Positions 1-5,356 of a stretch of DNA of 5,356 nt are shown in pieces. Every line of letters begins with the position of its first letter. Positions within the stretch are counted from its first letter, which is position 1. The notes under the pieces are model-generated. The model saw nothing but the letters and a program-made list of their open reading frames with translations. It was not told where the DNA came from and did no database searches. The DNA is from Gammaproteobacteria bacterium (GTDB lineage: Bacteria; Pseudomonadota; Gammaproteobacteria; Chromatiales; Sedimenticolaceae): positions 1 to 5,356 of the forward strand of contig JAGRHE010000185.1 of assembly GCA_020445165.1 (NCBI GenBank), in the 5' to 3' direction. A program made the translations under genes and the position numbers.

Positions 1-103
1 CCTGCTTACCCAGGCGCCGTCGGCGGTGGCGCAGGGGCAACTGCGCGAGCTGCACCTGCGGGTGCGCATGCCGCAGTCAGAACAGAAAACGGACGAATCC
101 TGA
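1..103 (+). CDS. aspS: Aspartyl-tRNA synthetase, C-terminal end only (partial)
   Basis: This is the 3' end of a gene that begins before the window; the first complete codon is at base 2 and the TGA is at 101-103. The 33 visible residues read LLTQAPSAVAQGQLRELHLR, then VRMPQSEQKTDES. The LLTQAPS segment followed by an ELHLRV strand matches the extreme C-terminus of bacterial AspRS, which usually ends with a 'C-L-M/L-T-x-A-P-S' turn followed by an 'L-x-E-L-x-I' strand. AspRS charges tRNA-Asp (or tRNA-Asp/Asn in the non-discriminating form) with aspartate in the cytoplasm. The following nudB gene supports the call, because aspS lies just upstream of nudB and yebC in many gammaproteobacteria. Only a short tail is visible, so the identification rests on this motif plus gene order. 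Confidence 0.8.
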   Translation, partial: LLTQAPSAVAQGQLRELHLRVRMPQSEQKTDES

Positions 104-160
104 CCGGCCCGTCGGTCTCTTCTGTCGTCGCGTCGCCGTCGTGACCGGGCAGCACAGGAC

Positions 161-634
161 ATGACGCAGGCGGACACGCCGGACGCGGCTGCGTCGAGGC
201 CGTGGAAGCGGCCACAGTCCGTGCTGGTGCTGATCTGTACGCGCGGTGGCGACGTGCTGCTGCTGGAGCGCACCCGGCCACACGGGTTCTGGCAGTCGGT
301 GACCGGCTCGCTGCAATGGGGCGAAGACGCCGCCGGTGCCGCCCGGCGCGAACTGTTCGAAGAGACCGGGCTGCGCATCGGCGATGCCCTGCGTGACCTG
401 CGCCGCGGCGAGTCGTTTGCGATCGTGCCGCCCTGGCGGGCACGCTATGCACCGGATGCGCACCGCAACCGCGAACACTGGTTCGTCGTCGAACTGCCCT
501 CACGGCGCAGCATCCGCATCAACCGCAAGGAGCATCGCCAGTATCGCTGGCTGCCCGTCAACCAGGCGCTCGCCCGTGCCACCTCGTGGACCAACCGCAA
601 GTTGATCCGGCACTGGGCAATGCGCGGCGCCTGA
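161..634 (+). CDS. nudB: Dihydroneopterin triphosphate diphosphatase (Nudix hydrolase NudB)
   Basis: The 157-residue protein is a single-domain Nudix hydrolase. A full Nudix box (G-x5-E-x7-RE-L-x-EE-x-G-L) runs from Gly49 to Leu71, and its Mg2+-binding core RELFEETG is intact at 63-70. NudB-type features lie around it: KRPQSVLVLI near the start, FWQSVTGS before the box, RYAPDAHRNREHWF in the middle, and SWTNRKLI near the C-terminus. NudB removes pyrophosphate from 7,8-dihydroneopterin triphosphate, an early cytosolic step of folate synthesis. Length fits the family (about 150 residues). The ATG at 161 is the only usual start after the in-frame aspS stop at 101-103. Its ribosome site is poor, with an AGG only 2 bases before the ATG, so translation may depend on transcription and coupling from aspS 57 bases upstream. 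The TGA ends 2 bases before the stop of the opposing sulP gene. Confidence 0.9.
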   Translation: MTQADTPDAAASRPWKRPQSVLVLICTRGGDVLLLERTRPHGFWQSVTGSLQWGEDAAGAARRELFEETGLRIGDALRDLRRGESFAIVPPWRARYAPDAHRNREHWFVVELPSRRSIRINRKEHRQYRWLPVNQALARATSWTNRKLIRHWAMRGA

Positions 635-650
635 GTTCAGGTGTTCTTTT
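626..650 (+). terminator. Possible weak intrinsic terminator at the nudB/sulP junction
   Basis: The perfect inverted repeat CCTGA-GT-TCAGG lies at 630-641. In RNA read from the plus strand the stem can extend outwards through G·U and C-G pairs to 626/645, leaving a 4-base loop (634-637). It is followed by the T-rich run TTCTTTT at 644-650. This could end nudB transcription. The stem contains three G·U pairs and the T run is broken by a C, so it would be weak. No T run follows on the minus strand, so it is unlikely to terminate sulP. Confidence 0.4.
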
Positions 651-2409
651 CGTCGCCCGTCGCTGGTGTCGGGCACTCCTTGAAGATCCGCGCCGAGCAC
701 TCGCGGCACACGTCGCGGTTCAGGCGCCAGAAGATGTGGCGGATCGCCTCGGTCTTGTTGTCGAAGAAATGTCCGTGGCCGATGTCACGCACCATGTGCG
801 ACTTGGCCGCGAACTCGTAGATCGACGATTTCATGCCGGCGAAATACAGGCCGCCGCCGAGCTTCTTCAATTGGCGATTCTCGGCGACCAGGCCCTCGGC
901 GCCGGCAAGGTCGATCAGGCTGATACCGCTGCTGATCACCAGGATGTGCACGATCTGTTCACCTTCGACGATGCGCGCGATGCGGTTCTGGATATGGTTG
1001 ATCGAGCCGAAGTAGATCGCCATGTCGATGCGGATGATCTTGAGCTGCGGGCACTGGCGTACCGGCGCGTTCTCGACGTTGATCAGTTTGCGCCCCGGCT
1101 CGCTGGGCGGACGGTCCATTGCCAGTGACGGGATGAACGGCGTCGAGGTCTTGGCCAGGAAGAAGATCAGCGACAACAGCACGCCCAGGTAGATCGCAAA
1201 CTCGAGTTCCAGGAACAGCGTGGCGAAGAAGGTCGTGAGCAGGATCGTGGTCTCCGACTTGCTGACCTTGAGCGTCTCGCGGATGTGGTGGAAATCGATC
1301 AGGTTGTATGCCACCAGCAGGATCACGCCGCCCATCGCGGCGATCGGCAGGTAGGCGGTCAGCGGTGCAATCAGCATCACTATCACGACCAGCACGATGG
1401 CGGCGAAGATGGCCGACAGCGGGGTGCGCGCGCCGGCTTCGTAGTTGATCCCCGAGCGGGTGAACGAACCCGAGCCGGCATAGCTCGACAGGAAACTGCC
1501 GGCGACGTTCGAGAGTCCCTGGCCGATGAATTCCTGGTTGGCGTTGATGCGTTGGCTGGACTTGGTCGCGACCGCGCGGCTGATCGAGACCGCTTCGATC
1601 AGGCCGAGCAGCGCCACGGCGAAGGCCTCGGGCGCGAGCATGCGGATCGTCGCCAGCGAGAAATCGGGCGACGACAGCGGTGGCAGTTGGGCCGGTATCT
1701 GTCCGACCAGCGCGATGCTGTCGGTCCACTGCGCCAACAGCAGGGCCAGCAGGCTGCCGACGACCATGCCGGCCAGCAGGTTGGGCAGGCGGCGCGATAC
1801 CCGCCTGACCAGCAGCGCGGTGACCAGGGTCGCCAGGGCGATGCCGACCAGGTAGGGGTCGATGCTGCCGAAGTCGCGCCAGATGTCGTACCAGGTGTGC
1901 AGAAAGGATTCACCCTTGGGGATCGCGATGCCGAGGATGTGCTTCATCTGGCTGGTTGCGATCAGGATCGCCGCGCCGGCGGTGAAACCGATCACGACCG
2001 TGTGCGACACGAAGTTGACCAGGCTGCCGAGGCGTGCGAGGCCGAATGCCAGCTGGTAGACCCCGGCCAGGAAGGTCAGGGTCAGTGCCAGGGTCACGAA
2101 TTCCGGTGAGCCGGGCGCGGTGTGGTTGCTGACCGCCGAGAACACCACGATCGAGATCGCCGTGGTCGGGCCCGAGACCAGGTGGAACGATGAACCGAAC
2201 AATGCCGCCACCACCGGTGTGACCATGGCCGTGTACAGGCCGTATTCCGGTGGCAGGCCGGCGATGGTCGCGAATGCGACACCCTGTGGCAGCACGATCA
2301 CGGCACCGGTCAGGCCGGCGATGAAATCTGCCCTGAGCGTGTCGCGCGTGATCAGGCGCATCCATCTCAGGAACGGAAACAGGGCCAGCAGTCGGGGATG
2401 GGCGAGCAT
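637..2409 (-). CDS. SulP-family inorganic anion transporter with C-terminal STAS domain
   Basis: This is a 590-residue inner-membrane protein of the SulP (SLC26-like) family, which moves anions such as sulfate or bicarbonate. The substrate cannot be read from sequence. The N-terminal part has the family pattern LPQGVAFATIAGLPPEYGLY (40-59), then LFGSSFHLVSGPTTA (70-84), about 10-12 hydrophobic spans up to residue about 419, and the conserved SRAVATKSSQRINANQEF segment (277-294) and GSFTRSGIN (314-322). A STAS domain follows at about 455-560. At the STAS position where a phosphorylatable serine may sit, this protein has IDLAG (499-503) with alanine. The tail carries Cys568, Cys571 and Cys579. 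The reading frame stays open to 2565, but the extra 52 residues are not family-like. The ATG at 2407-2409 has AAGGAA 4 bases upstream and begins where SulP homology begins. The gene diverges from arsM and converges on nudB. Confidence 0.9.
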   Translation of the reverse strand: MLAHPRLLALFPFLRWMRLITRDTLRADFIAGLTGAVIVLPQGVAFATIAGLPPEYGLYTAMVTPVVAALFGSSFHLVSGPTTAISIVVFSAVSNHTAPGSPEFVTLALTLTFLAGVYQLAFGLARLGSLVNFVSHTVVIGFTAGAAILIATSQMKHILGIAIPKGESFLHTWYDIWRDFGSIDPYLVGIALATLVTALLVRRVSRRLPNLLAGMVVGSLLALLLAQWTDSIALVGQIPAQLPPLSSPDFSLATIRMLAPEAFAVALLGLIEAVSISRAVATKSSQRINANQEFIGQGLSNVAGSFLSSYAGSGSFTRSGINYEAGARTPLSAIFAAIVLVVIVMLIAPLTAYLPIAAMGGVILLVAYNLIDFHHIRETLKVSKSETTILLTTFFATLFLELEFAIYLGVLLSLIFFLAKTSTPFIPSLAMDRPPSEPGRKLINVENAPVRQCPQLKIIRIDMAIYFGSINHIQNRIARIVEGEQIVHILVISSGISLIDLAGAEGLVAENRQLKKLGGGLYFAGMKSSIYEFAAKSHMVRDIGHGHFFDNKTEAIRHIFWRLNRDVCRECSARIFKECPTPATGDEKNT

Positions 2410-2413
2410 GAAT

Positions 2414-2419
2414 TTCCTT
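2414..2419 (-). promoter_or_regulatory. Ribosome binding site that fixes the sulP start
   Basis: On the minus strand the bases read AAGGAA, followed by ATTC and then the ATG at 2409. This is the only good Shine-Dalgarno match near the 5' end of the frame. It supports the 590-residue product over the longer open frame reaching 2565. Confidence 0.7.
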
Positions 2420-2477
2420 GCGCGAACGGTGCGGCAGACACGCTCACGGCTGCATTGCGGAGTCTGCCAAAGCTGAG

Positions 2478-2495
2478 AGTATATTAGAAAATACT
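2478..2495. promoter_or_regulatory. AT-rich divergent promoter core with inverted repeat between sulP and arsM
   Basis: An AT-rich island breaks the otherwise GC-rich 178-bp gap between the sulP and arsM starts. On the minus strand TATACT (2483-2478) is a 5/6 match to a sigma-70 -10 box and would give sulP a leader of roughly 60 bases. On the plus strand TATATT (2480-2485) is also a 5/6 match, with a poor -35 candidate TTGCGG at 2455-2460 (19-base spacer), and would serve arsM. The two -10 candidates overlap. The same bases form an inverted repeat, AGTAT (2478-2482), 8 bases, ATACT (2491-2495), which could be an operator or merely a consequence of facing promoters. Neither -35 box is convincing. 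Confidence 0.4.
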
Positions 2496-2511
2496 GAATC
2501 TTTCTCCCCGG

Positions 2512-2521
2512 GCACGCGTGC
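2512..2521. repeat. Perfect 10-bp palindrome in the arsM leader
   Basis: GCACGCGTGC equals its own reverse complement. It is flanked by CCCC (2506-2509) and GGGG (2525-2528), so a longer, imperfect stem is possible in the RNA. It lies between the candidate arsM promoter and the arsM start. It could be a protein-binding dyad or a structured leader; no known operator is recognised. Confidence 0.35.
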
Positions 2522-2548
2522 GCTGGGGTCGCCGGGGTGTTCGCGGTA

Positions 2549-2563
2549 GCATTCGGGCAATGC
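2549..2563 (+). repeat. Small stem-loop just upstream of the arsM start
   Basis: GCATT-CGGGC-AATGC forms a 5-bp stem with a 5-base loop, 24 bases before the arsM ATG. It may shape translation initiation. A stem this short can arise by chance. Confidence 0.25.
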
Positions 2564-2587
2564 AATCATCCGTCGAGAAGTCCCACC

Positions 2588-3466
2588 ATGAGTGACTGCT
2601 GCCCGCCCGAATCCGGTGCCGATCAGACCTCCCAGGCCTCCATACGCATCGACGACATGCTGGCGCGCGATCGCCACCGCAACCAGGTGCGCGATGCCTA
2701 TGCCCAGGTGGCGCGTGCCGAGGCGGCCGGCGAGGCCTGCGGCAACAATGCCGGTTGCTGCGGTGTGAGTGACGACATGGCGATCAATGCGGTCGTCTCG
2801 ACCCGGTTGGGCTACAGCAAGGCGGATCTCGACCTCGTGCCGCAGGGTGCCGACATGGGCCTGGGCTGTGGCAACCCGAAGGTGATCGCTGCGCTCAAGG
2901 CGGGCGAGGTCGTGATCGACCTGGGCGCCGGCGGTGGCCTCGACTGTTTCCTTGCAGCGGCCGAAGTCGGTAGCAATGGACGCGTGATCGGTATCGACAT
3001 GACGCCGGATATGCTGTCCAAGGCGCGCGCCAACGCCGTGCGCGGGCGATTCGACAACGTCGAGTTCCGGCTCGGCGAGATCGAGCACCTGCCGGTCGCC
3101 GATGCCACGGCCGACGTGATCATCTCGAACTGCGTGATCAACCTGTCGCCGGACAAGGCGCAGGTGTTCCGCGAGGCGTTCCGGGTGCTGAAGCCCGGCG
3201 GCCGGCTGGCCGTTTCCGATATTGTCGCAACCGTGCCGCTGCCAGACGACATGCGCAACTCGCCCGAACTTATCGCCGGCTGCATGGGCAATGCCGCGAT
3301 GGTCGAAGACCTGGAAGACATGCTGCGCGCGGCCGGTTTCGGGCAGGTACGGATCGAGCCTAGGGACGAGTCGAAGGCATTCATCCGTGACTGGGCGCCG
3401 CAGCACAATGTCACCGACTACCTCGTCTCGGCAGCGATCTCGGCGCTCAAGCCGGGCCGGGACTGA
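2588..3466 (+). CDS. arsM: Arsenite S-adenosylmethionine methyltransferase ArsM
   Basis: The 292-residue class I methyltransferase transfers methyl groups from S-adenosylmethionine to As(III), giving methylated and finally volatile arsenicals; it acts in the cytoplasm. The SAM-binding motif DLGAGGGLDC is at 111-120, with the acidic GIDMT strand end at 135-139. The family segments LGLGCGNP (91-97), EFRLGEIEHLPVAD (159-172), ISNCVINLSPDK (179-190) and RVLKPGGRL (199-207) are all present. Cysteines align with the four known from the Cyanidioschyzon enzyme (C44, C72, C174, C224): the pair Cys57/58, then Cys94, Cys182 and Cys232. The first 30 or so residues are an extension with a CysCys pair at 4-5, which is not part of the usual core. 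The ATG at 2588 has GAGAAG 7 bases upstream. A GTG at 2537 is in frame with a GGGG upstream, but it adds 17 residues that are not family-like. No arsR or arsenite pump lies in the window. Confidence 0.93.
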   Translation: MSDCCPPESGADQTSQASIRIDDMLARDRHRNQVRDAYAQVARAEAAGEACGNNAGCCGVSDDMAINAVVSTRLGYSKADLDLVPQGADMGLGCGNPKVIAALKAGEVVIDLGAGGGLDCFLAAAEVGSNGRVIGIDMTPDMLSKARANAVRGRFDNVEFRLGEIEHLPVADATADVIISNCVINLSPDKAQVFREAFRVLKPGGRLAVSDIVATVPLPDDMRNSPELIAGCMGNAAMVEDLEDMLRAAGFGQVRIEPRDESKAFIRDWAPQHNVTDYLVSAAISALKPGRD

Positions 3467-3487
3467 CGCGGGACAGCCCAGAGAGCT

Positions 3488-4876
3488 TCAGCCGGCCTTC
3501 CTGCGTTGGGCGCGACTGCCGGCGCTCAGAACCGCGGTGGCTTCCTGGCACAGCTTGCGGAACTGGCGATAGCCTTCTTCACCCATGCCCCTGCCATCTG
3601 CATACATCAGTCCCAGCGGCTTGTCGCCGATGAACAGAGACATCAGGTAGGCACCCTGTGGGCCGAGCATGCGGCGCAGCGAGACAGGCAGCAGCGACTG
3701 GTACTTGCGCGCATTCGAGGCGTTCAGCCACAGGCTCTGCGATTTCGCCATGAGCGCGCTGAACAGTGTTTTTTCGGCAAGATCGAGGTCGAGCCGGCGA
3801 ATACCGTCATTGTCGTCGCCGCCGAGAGCCAGGCGCGTGCGCAGGCGGCTGCGCTCCTTGTTCAGCATCGCGAATACCACCCGCTCAGCCCCCGCTTCGC
3901 CGCGCACCCGGCGCATGATGCCGGCGAGCGTGTCGTGCAGGTTGAGGGCAGGTGCCGGCCCGGTGGTCGGTTCAGGCGTTTTGTGTGGGCGTTTGCGACC
4001 GAAAATCGGGAGGTCGTCGTCATCGTCTTCTTCGATCTCGCCCGGCATCAGCAACAGCTCGAACCCGGGCAGCGGGTAATCGTAGCGACTGAACCGACGG
4101 GCGGCATCGATGGCCATGCCGTGCAGCCAGGCGCATGATTCGTCGCGACTCAGGTCGAGGAAATCGGACAGCGCCGTGGTCAGCATGCCGGTCTGTTCAC
4201 CATGCCAGCTGGCCGAGGTTGCCTGCGCTATTTCGTCGGCCAGACGGACCGTCTGTGCCCGCAGGTTGAAGTCATCCCAGTCGCCCATTGATTGCCGCAC
4301 CAGGCCGGGCAGGGCCCAGGCCTCGGCCAGACGCCGGTTGGCCTCCTGCAGGGGTTCGCCGAGCTCGGCACCGAATGCGATCTCGGTCGGCACCCCGTCG
4401 CGCACGGCATTGCTGGCGCGCAGTGCCGCCTCCGGCTCGATCGTCCACAGGGCGTACACGGCAGGGTTCTGCAGCAGTGCCGCGGTCGCAATCTCCTGTC
4501 GTCGCGGCAGTCCCTTGCGGTCGGAAATGGCGTCGGCGTAGAACGCGGCGTGGGCGGCCTCGCTGTAGGCTACCGAGGCCCGGTTTCCGGCATCGCCGAC
4601 CGCCACTTCGGGCAGTGATTCGATCAGGCGGCGGAACGGCTCCATGCCGATCAAAGACACCGCGTGAGCGGCATCTCCGACCTGGTCTGCCGCGCCCGGT
4701 CGGGCCAGTTCCAGTTGTCGGAACACCGCGATTGCTGCAGCGGGGTCGGTCAGTAGGACCTCTTGTAACTGCTGGTTGCGGGTGTTCGGCAGGCCTATCA
4801 GGCGACGCAGTTCCTGCGCGGTCCGCGGCATGATCGGCAGCATCGTGGTCGGAAGTTTGGGATTGCGACGATTCAT
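3488..4876 (-). CDS. HDOD-domain protein with C-terminal GAF-like region
   Basis: This is a 462-residue soluble protein with no signal peptide or membrane span. Residues about 13-265 look like an HDOD domain, a non-catalytic relative of HD phosphohydrolases found in signalling proteins: it opens with LPIMPRTAQELRRLI, followed by EVLLTDPAAAIAVFRQLE and AVSLIGMEPFRRLIESL. The place where a true HD enzyme would have its His-Asp pair reads AALLQNPAVYALW (132-144), so no HD metal site is visible. A highly acidic linker (EIEEDDDDDLP, 280-290) leads to a C-terminal region (about 312-450) with GAF-like features, including RVVFAMLNKERSRLR and a final YLMSLFIGDKPLGLMYADG strand pair. Its partners are unknown. 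The start is uncertain: ATG at 4874-4876 is preferred because the HDOD fold begins 12 residues later, but it lacks a clear ribosome site. ATG at 4843 and a TTG at 4969 are alternatives; the TTG would overlap the probable yebC promoter. The gene converges on arsM across a 21-bp gap. Confidence 0.75.
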   Translation of the reverse strand: MNRRNPKLPTTMLPIMPRTAQELRRLIGLPNTRNQQLQEVLLTDPAAAIAVFRQLELARPGAADQVGDAAHAVSLIGMEPFRRLIESLPEVAVGDAGNRASVAYSEAAHAAFYADAISDRKGLPRRQEIATAALLQNPAVYALWTIEPEAALRASNAVRDGVPTEIAFGAELGEPLQEANRRLAEAWALPGLVRQSMGDWDDFNLRAQTVRLADEIAQATSASWHGEQTGMLTTALSDFLDLSRDESCAWLHGMAIDAARRFSRYDYPLPGFELLLMPGEIEEDDDDDLPIFGRKRPHKTPEPTTGPAPALNLHDTLAGIMRRVRGEAGAERVVFAMLNKERSRLRTRLALGGDDNDGIRRLDLDLAEKTLFSALMAKSQSLWLNASNARKYQSLLPVSLRRMLGPQGAYLMSLFIGDKPLGLMYADGRGMGEEGYRQFRKLCQEATAVLSAGSRAQRRKAG

Positions 4877-4956
4877 GGTCGGGATGCTGCTGGGCGGACC
4901 CTTTAAATGTCGGCCGGGTGGGGGGTGACTTGAACGCTGCCGGGTGGACGGTGCAG

Positions 4957-4965
4957 TGATAAAAT
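4957..4965 (+). promoter_or_regulatory. Probable extended -10 promoter of yebC
   Basis: TGATAAAAT combines the TGn extension (4957-4959) with TAAAAT (4960-4965), a 5/6 match to the sigma-70 -10 box. No -35 box sits at the normal distance; TTGAAC at 4930-4935 is 24 bases away and too far. Extended -10 promoters can work without a good -35. Transcription would begin near 4972, giving a leader of about 55 bases before yebC. The HDOD gene reads away on the other strand. Confidence 0.5.
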
Positions 4966-4975
4966 GCAACTTTTC

Positions 4976-5002
4976 GCGTACGCCTTCTGTGTGCGTATCG
5001 CA
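4976..5002. repeat. Two similar short palindromes in the yebC leader
   Basis: GCGTACGC (4976-4983) is a perfect 8-bp palindrome. TGCG-TAT-CGCA (4992-5002) is a second dyad, and GCGTATCGC inside it is the first motif with one extra base. Their starts are 17 bases apart (4976 and 4993), just downstream of the candidate yebC start point. They may be operator half-sites or leader hairpins. I recognise no known regulator site. Confidence 0.3.
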
Positions 5003-5026
5003 TCAGGTGTTCCGACGAGGTAGGGC

Positions 5027-5356
5027 ATGGCAGGTCACAGCAAGTGGGCCAACATCAAGCACAAGAAAGCGGCGACCGACAAGGCACGCGGCAAACTCTG
5101 GTCGAAACTGATCCGCGAGGTGACGGTTGCGGCCAAGGAAGGTGGCGGTGATATCGGCGCCAACCCGCGCTTGCGCCTGGCGGTCGACAAGGCGCGCGGT
5201 GCCAACATGCCGAACGATACCGTCGAGCGCGCGATCAAGCGCGGCGCCGGTGGCGAGGACGATGGCAGTTACGACGAGATCCGCTACGAGGGCTATGGCC
5301 CCGGCGGTGTCGCGATCATCGTCGACTGCATGACCGACAACCGCAACCGCACCGCA
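5027..5356 (+). CDS. yebC: YebC/PmpR/TACO1-family protein, N-terminal part (cut by window edge)
   Basis: The first 110 residues of a protein normally about 245 long are visible; the frame is open to the last base. The start [18 protein letters not shown], the [20 protein letters not shown] segment (46-65), AIKRGAGG (69-76) and [14 protein letters not shown] (84-97) are hallmarks of the family. The ATG at 5027 has GAGG 6 bases upstream, a strong ribosome site. Members were long annotated as DNA-binding transcriptional regulators (PmpR, YebC). More recent work on bacterial YebC proteins and mitochondrial TACO1 supports a role in translation, easing ribosome stalling at proline-rich stretches. 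In many gammaproteobacteria the gene lies between nudB and ruvC. Here nudB is about 4.4 kb away with three unrelated genes between, so yebC appears to have its own promoter. Confidence 0.95.
   Translation, partial: MAGHSKWANIKHKKAATDKARGKLWSKLIREVTVAAKEGGGDIGANPRLRLAVDKARGANMPNDTVERAIKRGAGGEDDGSYDEIRYEGYGPGGVAIIVDCMTDNRNRTA

Noticed and set aside
1285..2109. Long open frame on the plus strand opposite sulP (274 codons)
   Set aside because: It is an antisense shadow in GC-rich DNA; the translation is a low-complexity mix of Gln, Arg, Asp and Gly with no domain, and the opposite strand encodes a clear SulP protein.
2452..2563. Distant inverted pair GCATTGC (2452-2458) and GCAATGC (2557-2563) flanking the sulP/arsM promoter region
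   Set aside because: A 7-base match about 100 bp apart is expected by chance at a fair rate, and nothing else supports a looping site.
2410..2565. A 52-residue N-terminal extension of the SulP frame
   Set aside because: It is not SulP-like, runs through the AT-rich promoter candidate, and a good ribosome site precedes the internal ATG at 2409.
2444..3406. Long open frame on the minus strand opposite arsM (320 codons)
   Set aside because: It mirrors the arsM codons, has no recognisable domain, and runs across the sulP/arsM control region.
3467..3487. Terminator between arsM and the HDOD gene
   Set aside because: The 21-base gap has only a GGG-ACAG-CCC element and no T run on either strand.
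4916..4944. G-quadruplex at the G-rich run before yebC
   Set aside because: The G runs are clustered, with a 16-base gap before the last one, so a stable four-tract structure is unlikely.
4877..4969. HDOD gene starting at the TTG at 4969
   Set aside because: It would overlap the likely yebC promoter, uses a rare start codon with only a weak ribosome site, and adds 31 residues rich in Pro, Ser and Arg ahead of the recognisable domain.

Overview
The window is GC-rich DNA from a proteobacterium, most likely a gammaproteobacterium. The evidence is the end of an aspartyl-tRNA synthetase gene followed by nudB, and the start of yebC at the right edge. In many gammaproteobacteria these belong to one aspS–nudB–yebC–ruvC neighbourhood. 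I cannot name the species or genus from sequence alone.

Layout from left to right: (1) the last 33 codons of aspS (+); (2) nudB (+), a Nudix hydrolase of folate synthesis; (3) a SulP-family anion transporter with a STAS domain (-), which converges on nudB with only 2 bp between the stop codons; (4) a 178-bp divergent promoter region; (5) arsM (+), an As(III) S-adenosylmethionine methyltransferase carrying all the expected cysteines; (6) an HDOD-domain protein with a C-terminal GAF-like region (-), which converges on arsM; (7) a 150-bp divergent intergenic region with a good extended -10 element; (8) the first 110 codons of yebC (+), cut by the window edge. Coding density is very high and no gene-free stretch exceeds 300 bases. 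I saw no tRNA, rRNA, CRISPR array, insertion sequence or integrase.

The housekeeping genes aspS, nudB and yebC serve translation and folate supply. Three genes in alternating orientation (sulP, arsM, HDOD) sit as a block of about 4.4 kb between nudB and yebC. sulP and arsM share one short divergent control region, and both products are rich in paired or clustered cysteines. This makes an arsenic or oxyanion link imaginable but unproven. No arsR, arsB/acr3 or arsC is present in the window.

I found no clear new system. The items most worth checking are the sulP/arsM control region, the cysteine cluster at the SulP C-terminus, the CysCys N-terminal extension of ArsM, and the divergent HDOD–GAF protein.
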